Below, in pieces: positions 1 to 6,028 of a stretch of 12,289 nt of DNA; position 1 is the first letter of the stretch, and every line of letters starts with the position of its first letter. Origin of the DNA: Bacteroidales bacterium (GTDB taxonomy: Bacteria; Bacteroidota; Bacteroidia; Bacteroidales; VadinHA17); the NCBI GenBank assembly GCA_027451265.1, contig DAIDJT010000050.1, positions 1 to 12,289 on the forward strand, given 5' to 3'. Made by a program: the position numbers and the translations under genes. The notes beneath the pieces were generated by a model. It did not search any database, was not told the origin of the DNA, and was given only the letters and a program-made list of their open reading frames with translations.

Positions 1-1091
1 CTATGGAAGAAGGCGCCATTGGTGTCAGCTCGGCCCTGGAATATGTCCCGGCCAGCTTCGCCTCCACCGAAGAGCTGACCGAACTGTGCCGTGTGGCTGC
101 CGAATATGACGGGATGTATATTTCACACATCAGGAACGAGGATGACACCTTTCTTGAGGCCATTGATGATTTCCTGAAAATACCCGCAGCAACAGGCATC
201 AGGTCAGAGATATACCATTTCAAGCAGGTAGGTAGGACCAACTGGAACAAACTTGACAGGGCGGTGGCAAAGATTGATTCGGCAAGGGCGGCAGGATTAC
301 AGGTAACGGCAGACATGTACAATTACCCGGCAAGCTCTACCGGGCTGGGCATAATAATGCCGGAATGGGTGCAGGAAGGCGGATTTGAAAAATGGGTCGC
401 CCGCCTCCGTGATCCGGAGGTAAGAAAGGTGATCGGGCCGGAGATAATGAAGACAATTTTGAGAAAACAGGGAACACCTGAAAAGATTATTGTCATCGGC
501 TTCGATACCGATTCACTTAAATACCTTCAGGGAAAAACGGTTGCCCGGATAGCTGCCATAAGGGGAAAATCGCCTGAAGAGACCATAATGGACCTCATTA
601 TCGATGACGGAAGCAATGTATCGGCGGTTTTCTTCTCAATGTCAGAGGATAACCTGAGGAAGGAGATTGCCATACCGTGGATGAGCTTCGGCTCCGACGG
701 CAAGTCGATGACACCGGAAGGCGTTTCCCTGAAGTCAGCCACCCATCCGCGTGCCTATGGCAATTTCGCCAAGCTGCTTGGCAAATATGTGCGTGATGAG
801 AAGGTGATCACCCTTGAGGAGGCTGTACGCAGACTCACATCGCTGCCGGCAACAACCATGAAGATCGAAAGGCGTGGTGCGCTCAGGAAAGGTTACTTTG
901 CAGATGTGGTGGTGTTTGACCCGGCGAAGATACAGGATCACTCAACGTTTGAGAATCCGCACCAGCTATCGACAGGCATGTCTCATGTATTTGTAAACGG
1001 TGTACAGGTACTTCGTGACGGTGAACACACAGGCGCCACACCAGGAAGGGTTGTCAGGGGTCCGGGTTACAAACATGCCGGCAACCAATGA
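1..1091 (+). CDS. N-acyl-D-amino-acid deacylase (D-aminoacylase), 3' part
   Basis: C-terminal part of a zinc-dependent amidohydrolase of the N-acyl-D-amino-acid deacylase family, which releases D-amino acids from N-acyl-D-amino acids (or related N-acyl amines). The reading frame is open to the left edge, so the ATG at 3 is probably internal. Counting from that Met, I see the family motif SHIRNE (His42), a second metal-ligand-type His72 in EIYHFKQVG, the catalytic-type Asp232 in SFGSDGKS, and the ATHPRAYG segment (His248) typical of the family. The C-terminus has the small beta-sandwich signature KGYFADVVVFDP (296-307) near the end of many amidohydrolases. Full-length relatives run about 500-550 residues, so roughly 150-190 residues are missing, including the N-terminal HxH metal site and any signal peptide. 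It faces the next gene convergently with 40 bases between stop codons. The family is secure; the exact substrate (D-Asp, D-Glu or general) cannot be read from this fragment. Confidence 0.88.
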   Translation, partial: MEEGAIGVSSALEYVPASFASTEELTELCRVAAEYDGMYISHIRNEDDTFLEAIDDFLKIPAATGIRSEIYHFKQVGRTNWNKLDRAVAKIDSARAAGLQVTADMYNYPASSTGLGIIMPEWVQEGGFEKWVARLRDPEVRKVIGPEIMKTILRKQGTPEKIIVIGFDTDSLKYLQGKTVARIAAIRGKSPEETIMDLIIDDGSNVSAVFFSMSEDNLRKEIAIPWMSFGSDGKSMTPEGVSLKSATHPRAYGNFAKLLGKYVRDEKVITLEEAVRRLTSLPATTMKIERRGALRKGYFADVVVFDPAKIQDHSTFENPHQLSTGMSHVFVNGVQVLRDGEHTGATPGRVVRGPGYKHAGNQ

Positions 1092-1097
1092 GTGCAA

Positions 1098-1115
1098 ATA
1101 ACCTGTGATGGTTAT
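1098..1115. terminator. weak hairpin between convergent genes
   Basis: Perfect 6-base inverted repeat ATAACC / GGTTAT (1098-1103 and 1110-1115) around a 6-base loop, lying in the 40-base gap between two convergent stop codons. Neither strand has a proper U-run after the stem (the - strand gives only TTTG), and the stem is short and A+T-rich. Position supports a bidirectional terminator; structure does so only weakly. Confidence 0.3.
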
Positions 1116-1131
1116 GAAAGCAAAAGGCAGG

Positions 1132-2946
1132 CTAGTCGATGTTTTCAGGATAAAATGACCTCTCAGCAGGTTTCTCCTCATCTGATACTATCCTGAAAAG
1201 AACCGGGTCATTCAGCAGGTCGGATATTTTCACCGGCCTGCCGTCAACCAGTACCTGGGTGTTCATGAACCTTATGCCATGGCTGTAATCAACATACCAC
1301 CAGATATGCCCGCTGTATACGGGCTGGATGGGGCTGCCGTCAGGGTGGTGCCAGCCATATATGACAACCCTGTCAGGCCGGTCAGCAATCCGCGAGGAGA
1401 GAATCACATCCTTCTTTATCCCTGCCACCAGTTGTCCGTGCTTCCCGCCAGCCTCAGCCAGCTGCATTTCTATCTGCGCATTGTGCTCTTCAAACTTTGT
1501 CACCAGCTCATTCGCATTGCCGACCGGCCTGTAAAAAAACGGTTCAAGCTTCACTTCAGCCTTCGACCATATATGGTCACTAAGCTTTGCGGTCAGCAAT
1601 GATGCCCCGAACAGGTCAGCCAGCCGCTGCGCTGTACCCGGGGTCATGGGAATACGGCAGAAATCCTCATCACTGCCTATAGCCAGGTAATCAGGCATTA
1701 CCTCGTACTCCAGGATATGGGGAGTCCCGTTCAGGTCATTGAACACCCCCTTCAGGGTGACTGTCTCTCTCAGGAATGCAGGGATATTTCCGGAAGCGGC
1801 AGCATTGTAAATCTCCTCTTCCCTCTCTTCACGCGAAAGGTCACAAATGCGCTTCATAAATTCCGAACCGGTCTCAGCCGCAGGATTGCGGGGCGGGATA
1901 TTCAGCCTCCTGATCGGAATAACGACAGTATCAGATATGAAACCCCGGTAAGCCCTTCCGCCAAAATAACGGTAGCCTTTACGCTCATCCCGCGTTCCGC
2001 TCAGCATGCTGTGGATGAATCCATTAAACTCCACCTGCTGAGTGTGGAAAATCTTTCCTTCCGGATTTGGTTTAAAAATGAATTCAATCCGCCGGTCTGC
2101 GGAAGAAAACCAGACAAGAGAATCGCGCTCACGTTTTTTCAGCCTGAATGACCGCGCCAGGTAATCCTTCATGACACCGCTCCGGTACCATGTGCCGCCC
2201 TCCGGCGACACCAGCGGCTTGCCATTGTAGATAACCACGCTGTCATTGTAGGCCAAAGTGCAGAGATACCTGTTCTTACCTGACCGGAGCCAGCTGACAA
2301 TCTTCGGTCCGTACCGGTCATCCTCCCAGCCGTAATTGCTGTCGAGGAAAGCTATTCGCACCACATTCCCGGGTATCTGTTCATAAGCATCGAGATAGTT
2401 GAATATGAATCTCCCGCCTCCGCTGTGGCCGTTAAGAGCCAGTTCGGGATTCCAGGGTGCGAACAGGGAGGTGATTTCACCAACCATCTTTTTTACCTCC
2501 TCCAGGCATCCGGGAGTGTTTGCACTCCATACCGGCCAGCTCTTCCTGTTGTTTTCAAGGTATGCAACAACTACTGTTCTGTCAGTAATTACATTCCTCA
2601 GGAATCGTGTCTGCGACCCTATATGCTGAATGTCATAATGCCAGTCATCTCCCTCTCCCGGGTTCTTGCCGAAGGTCTGCTCAATGGTGTTTCCGTTGGG
2701 AAGGGCATAGAGGATCAGCAACACGCGGTTATCCCTGCCGAAGCCATTCAGCGGGGCATTGATCAGCATTCTTGTTCCCGGAGGCGAGTTTTCAATGATC
2801 ATTTGCTGCTCATCAGACTGGCCTGATGCCCTGAAGCCGGGCAACATCTGGGCTCTCAGTGCTGCATGACCGCAGACAAGGAGGAAAACAACAGCAATCC
2901 TGAATAAAAACCGGGGTGATTTCCAGGGAGGCGATATACTTTTCAT
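1132..2946 (-). CDS. secreted alpha/beta-hydrolase-like protein with C-terminal domain of unknown function
   Basis: A 604-residue exported protein. Residues 1-32 form a signal peptide: a basic stretch, then the hydrophobic RIAVVFLLVCGHAAL, with likely cleavage after Ala32 (RA|Q). Residues about 50-320 look like an alpha/beta hydrolase: a strand VLLILYALPNG (75-85), the nucleophile elbow GHSGGG with Ser175, a possible acid at Asp202 (AFLDSNYG), and His312 in NGFIHSMLSG as the likely triad histidine. From about 360 a second domain follows. Its conserved-looking blocks are SGNIPAFLR (385-393), PDYLAIGSDEDF (418-429), HGQLVAGIKKDV (503-514), IYGWHHPDGSPIQPVY (529-544) and YVDYSHGIR (551-559). I recall this second block from uncharacterised secreted bacterial proteins where it stands alone, and I know no assigned function. 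It is divergently arranged with the permease gene, with 103 bases between start codons. A GGAG sits close before the ATG. Substrate unknown; peptidase, esterase or carbohydrate esterase are all possible for the N-terminal half. Confidence 0.75.
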   Translation of the reverse strand: MKSISPPWKSPRFLFRIAVVFLLVCGHAALRAQMLPGFRASGQSDEQQMIIENSPPGTRMLINAPLNGFGRDNRVLLILYALPNGNTIEQTFGKNPGEGDDWHYDIQHIGSQTRFLRNVITDRTVVVAYLENNRKSWPVWSANTPGCLEEVKKMVGEITSLFAPWNPELALNGHSGGGRFIFNYLDAYEQIPGNVVRIAFLDSNYGWEDDRYGPKIVSWLRSGKNRYLCTLAYNDSVVIYNGKPLVSPEGGTWYRSGVMKDYLARSFRLKKRERDSLVWFSSADRRIEFIFKPNPEGKIFHTQQVEFNGFIHSMLSGTRDERKGYRYFGGRAYRGFISDTVVIPIRRLNIPPRNPAAETGSEFMKRICDLSREEREEEIYNAAASGNIPAFLRETVTLKGVFNDLNGTPHILEYEVMPDYLAIGSDEDFCRIPMTPGTAQRLADLFGASLLTAKLSDHIWSKAEVKLEPFFYRPVGNANELVTKFEEHNAQIEMQLAEAGGKHGQLVAGIKKDVILSSRIADRPDRVVIYGWHHPDGSPIQPVYSGHIWWYVDYSHGIRFMNTQVLVDGRPVKISDLLNDPVLFRIVSDEEKPAERSFYPENID

Positions 2947-3049
2947 ATCTCCGGATAAATTCAGGAAGTAAATTTACCCACTTATTATTGAGTCTTCCCA
3001 TTATTCATCGGGGATTTTAAATCATTATATTTGTTTCTGCCATTTTAAG
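2947..3049. promoter_or_regulatory. divergent intergenic region with promoters for both flanking genes
   Basis: This A+T-rich 103-base region separates two genes transcribed outward, so both promoters should lie here. It holds a good Bacteroidota -7 element on the + strand (3026-3033) and a 10-base perfect palindrome GTAAATTTAC (2968-2977), 21 bases before the - strand gene. The palindrome also contains TAAATTTA, one mismatch from TAnnTTTG on either strand. It could be a weak promoter element for the hydrolase gene or a small operator. No riboswitch-like fold is evident. Confidence 0.5.
3026..3033 (+). promoter_or_regulatory. Bacteroidota-type -7 element for the permease gene
   Basis: TATATTTG matches the Bacteroidota housekeeping -7 consensus TAnnTTTG exactly. 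It ends 16 bases before the ATG at 3050, implying a very short leader of about ten bases. I do not see a clear TTG-type -33 element about 19-21 bases upstream, so the call rests on the -7 match, the position and the A+T-rich surroundings. Confidence 0.45.
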
Positions 3050-4681
3050 ATGTCAAATTCTCTTCTCAGGAAAAAGCCGGTTTCAAGCGTCGATGCAGAA
3101 GGCAAAAGCACCAGCATGCGACGCGTGCTGTCAGTAAAGGATCTTACCTTTTTCGGTATTGCTGCCATCATTGGCGGGGGCATCTTCAGCGCCATAGGCA
3201 ATGCCTGTTTTACCGGCGGACCGGCCGTGATACTCTTATACGGCATCTGCGCTGTTGCATGCGGTTTCACGGCAATGTGCTATGCCGAGTTTGCATCCAG
3301 GGTGCCGGTTGCAGGCAGTGCATATACATACGCCTATATAAGTTTCGGGGAGTTATTCGCCTGGATTATCGGCTGGGCTCTGATAATGGAATACTCAATA
3401 GGCAATATATATATCGCCTTTTCGTGGAGCGGCTATTTCACCAACCTGGTACATGGTATTCCTGAATGGCTGACGATAAACTATAAATCTGCCCACCATG
3501 CGTTCATGACCAATACCCCGGGAGAAGGTCTGACAGCCTGGATGACAGCGCCGCAAATAGGTTCATTAAGGATCATCTTCGACATGCCTGCCGTGGCAAT
3601 AAACACATTACTGACAGGCTTTGTATTCATCGGTACCAGCGAATCACGGAACCTGAGCAACACCATGGTAATCATAAAGCTTTCGATAATCATCCTGGTT
3701 ATCCTGGTGGGAGTGTTCCATATTGATATTGATAACTGGAAACCATTCATGCCTAACGGATTCGGAGGGGTGATGGCCGGGGTATCGGCAGTCTTCTATG
3801 CTTATATCGGGTTTGACGCGGTCTCCACACTGGCGGAGGAAAGCAGGAACCCGGAAAAGGATCTGCCAAAATCTATGATATACTCACTGGTGATCTGCAC
3901 CGTAGTCTATATTATCCTGGCCCTGGTGATGACAGGCATGAACTCCTACAAGCTTCTTGGGGTCAGCGATCCTCTTGCCGAGATATTCAAGATCAAGGGT
4001 ATCAAATGGATGCTGTTCATAGTATCCCTGGCTGCCGTCATTGCAATGACAAGCGTATTGCTGGTGTACCAGATGGGACAACCGAGGATATGGATGAGCA
4101 TGAGCCGGGACGGGCTGCTTCCCAAAAAGTTTTCATCAATACACCCCAGATTCAAGACACCGGGGTTTGCAACCATTATCACAGGGCTTGTGGTTGGTAT
4201 CCCTATTTTCTTCACGGATGAAAATATCGTACTGGATTTTACCAGCATCGGAACCCTTTTTGCCTTCAGCCTGGTGTGCGGGGGTATCCTGATGCTGCCA
4301 CGGAAAAGTGAGCACGAGACAAAAGGAAGGTTCAGGATACCCTATGTAAATGCAAAATATATTGTACCTGCAGTTACAGCTGTAAGCTTTGTCATCATAG
4401 CAGTATTCTTTCCTGACTCGGTTTATGAGCATACAGACAAGAGCAGGCTTCACTACCCGATGATTATATTTTACGTTGTATGGGCTGTAATTGCCGTCCT
4501 TTCATATGTGAGGAGCTTCTCACTGATCCCGGTGATAGGGCTCCTGTCATGCTGCTACCTGCTGACAGGCATGAGATGGACGAACTGGGCCATGTTCGGG
4601 GCCTGGCTGGTTGTCGGACTCACAATTTACTTTCTTTACGGCCGCAGGCACAGCAAACTGGCGGGGCAGGATAATCCCTGA
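3050..4681 (+). CDS. APC-superfamily amino acid permease (cationic amino acid transporter-like)
   Basis: A 543-residue inner-membrane transporter of the amino acid-polyamine-organocation superfamily, most like the CAT (cationic amino acid transporter) branch, which moves amino acids by symport or exchange. Visible signatures are the TM1 unwound segment GIAAIIGGGIFSAIG (36-50), AEFASRVPVAGSAYTYAY (79-96) leading into TM3, and the TM6 to cytoplasmic loop block YAYIGFDAVSTLAEESRNP (250-268), followed by EKDLPKS. QPRIWMSMSRDGLLP (344-358) and HPRFKTPGFATI (365-376) are the usual loop and TM9 entry. Hydrophobic stretches suggest 12-14 membrane segments; the last ends at about 530 before a basic tail GRRHSK. 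An extramembrane loop of roughly 40 residues (about 136-178) is longer than in many relatives. It is divergent from the hydrolase gene, and its stop is only 6 bases from the stop of the convergent pectate lyase gene. Substrate is not readable. Nearness to the D-aminoacylase gene makes amino acid uptake after deacylation plausible but unproven. Confidence 0.9.
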   Translation: MSNSLLRKKPVSSVDAEGKSTSMRRVLSVKDLTFFGIAAIIGGGIFSAIGNACFTGGPAVILLYGICAVACGFTAMCYAEFASRVPVAGSAYTYAYISFGELFAWIIGWALIMEYSIGNIYIAFSWSGYFTNLVHGIPEWLTINYKSAHHAFMTNTPGEGLTAWMTAPQIGSLRIIFDMPAVAINTLLTGFVFIGTSESRNLSNTMVIIKLSIIILVILVGVFHIDIDNWKPFMPNGFGGVMAGVSAVFYAYIGFDAVSTLAEESRNPEKDLPKSMIYSLVICTVVYIILALVMTGMNSYKLLGVSDPLAEIFKIKGIKWMLFIVSLAAVIAMTSVLLVYQMGQPRIWMSMSRDGLLPKKFSSIHPRFKTPGFATIITGLVVGIPIFFTDENIVLDFTSIGTLFAFSLVCGGILMLPRKSEHETKGRFRIPYVNAKYIVPAVTAVSFVIIAVFFPDSVYEHTDKSRLHYPMIIFYVVWAVIAVLSYVRSFSLIPVIGLLSCCYLLTGMRWTNWAMFGAWLVVGLTIYFLYGRRHSKLAGQDNP

Positions 4682-4687
4682 TTCTTG

Positions 4688-6028
4688 TCAGAGACCATTG
4701 ATGTATTCCTCAAGCATTGTATAGCCTGTATCCGCCACCTTGTTGCGGTCTTCGGGGTCAGCCGGGTCAAGTCCCTTCTTCAGCTCCCATGAATCAGGCA
4801 TTCCGTCACCGTCACGGTCAGAAAGGACATTAAATGTCTGCAGTATCGGCCATCCGCCGGTGCTGTTTTGTGAATCTATGATCCCGGTGCCGGCGCCATA
4901 TGAATCACCGTAAGCGCAACGTCCGTTCTTTGTTTCCCTGATGATGCGGCTGTCATGGCTGTCAGTACGGGGGAGTGTGGCCCCGGCATTCTTCAGAACC
5001 GACCTGTAAGCCCTGCGTGCGCTTTCCGTCGTTACCGGTGCAAAGGGAAACGGGCTGCCGGCCCTGATGGCAGCCATCCCGGCATAATCACCTTCCACCC
5101 CTTTCCAGTTGTCAGAGGTGACCTCGCGGCTGCCTTCCATGCGGTTGCCGCTCAGATACCAAATGCCGAGGGAGTCAAACGGTTCAAGTATACGGCTGTG
5201 AACGTTTTTGCGCGTAGCCGGGCCCGGCTTATAATAGTTGTTCACCATATTCTGCTGCCCAATCTCTCCGCCGTATGAGCTGTTGAAACCCCAGTTGAAG
5301 ATGACATTGTTCCGGAAATCGACCATCTCCGCCTCACGTGTATCCGGGTGATACCTTGCTCCGCAGAAGCGAGGAAGCCGGCTGGTATGGCTTGCCAGCA
5401 GGTTATGGTGGAATGAGACTCCCTTTCCTCCCCAGATGCCTCCGTAGCCATGTTCTCCCTTCGGGTGGCCTGCATTGTAGAGGCTCTCGGAGACAATGCA
5501 CCACTGAAGAGTAAAGTTCTCGTTGTCATAGAACGAAGCTGCCTCGTCAACTGACCAGCTCATGGAACAGTGATCGATAATGATGTTCTTATGCCTGATG
5601 CACGAGATCGCATCCTTTGGCTCTTCACCCGGAATCTCATTGCCGCACCTGAACCTCATGTGCCTGATGATGACGTTATCCGCCTCTATGGATACTGTCT
5701 CTCCCTTTATGCAGATGCCGTCACCGGGAGCAGTCTGCCCCGCAATGGTAACATCGCTTTTAGAGATATTCAGCCTCCGCTTCAGGTCAATGGTGCCTGA
5801 AACGGCGAAAACGATGGTCTTCGGTCCGGGCTTGTTGAGTGCCCATCTAAGCGAGCCTTCCGGAGGTTTGACAACCGAATCGGCAAGGTTTGTGACAGTA
5901 TAAACTGCCCCGCCCCTTCCGCCTGTAGTATACCGGCCATATCCCTCAGCACCCGGGAAAGCCGGCAGTTGCGCCCTGACAAGCATACCGGCTGACAGTA
6001 ATATCAAAATTGCAGATATCCTCTTCAT
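4688..6028 (-). CDS. PL1-family pectate lyase, secreted
   Basis: A 446-residue polysaccharide lyase of family 1 in its Bacteroidota form; it should cleave de-esterified homogalacturonan by calcium-dependent beta-elimination. Residues 1-19 are a signal peptide cut before Gln20 (VRA|Q). The mature N-terminus has the family opening LPAFPGAEGYGRYTTGGRGG (21-40). The right-handed beta-helix follows with VTIAGQTAPGDG (93-104), the calcium-site block DAISCIRHKNIIIDHCSMSWSVDE (139-162; Asp139, Asp152 and Asp161 as likely ligands) and the catalytic arginine segment SHTSRLPRFCG (213-223; Arg217/Arg220). The C-terminus carries one acidic calcium-loop-like motif, SDRDGDGMPDSWE (403-415), common in these proteins. 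There is no type IX secretion C-terminal domain, so it is probably periplasmic or exported another way. Last gene of the operon; its start overlaps the previous stop as ATGA (6025-6028), and an AAGGA 7 bases upstream supports this start. Pectin lyase activity on methylated substrate is a less likely alternative. Confidence 0.92.
   Translation of the reverse strand: MKRISAILILLSAGMLVRAQLPAFPGAEGYGRYTTGGRGGAVYTVTNLADSVVKPPEGSLRWALNKPGPKTIVFAVSGTIDLKRRLNISKSDVTIAGQTAPGDGICIKGETVSIEADNVIIRHMRFRCGNEIPGEEPKDAISCIRHKNIIIDHCSMSWSVDEAASFYDNENFTLQWCIVSESLYNAGHPKGEHGYGGIWGGKGVSFHHNLLASHTSRLPRFCGARYHPDTREAEMVDFRNNVIFNWGFNSSYGGEIGQQNMVNNYYKPGPATRKNVHSRILEPFDSLGIWYLSGNRMEGSREVTSDNWKGVEGDYAGMAAIRAGSPFPFAPVTTESARRAYRSVLKNAGATLPRTDSHDSRIIRETKNGRCAYGDSYGAGTGIIDSQNSTGGWPILQTFNVLSDRDGDGMPDSWELKKGLDPADPEDRNKVADTGYTMLEEYINGL

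Noticed and set aside
1897..1910. A 14-base string identical to 5765-5778
   Set aside because: Both copies sit in coding sequence, encoding Arg-Leu-Asn-Ile in unrelated proteins. A single 14-base match is compatible with chance and similar codon use.
4671..4690. Possible terminator between the convergent permease and pectate lyase genes
   Set aside because: Only 6 bases separate the stops, and the nearby CAGG/CCTG pairing is a 4-base stem without a U-run on either strand.
4815..4835. Acidic DxDxDG-type motif at the end of the pectate lyase, considered as a dockerin
   Set aside because: Only one calcium-loop-like copy is present and no paired repeat follows. This single motif is usual at the C-terminus of Bacteroidota PL1 enzymes, so no cohesin-dockerin assembly is implied.
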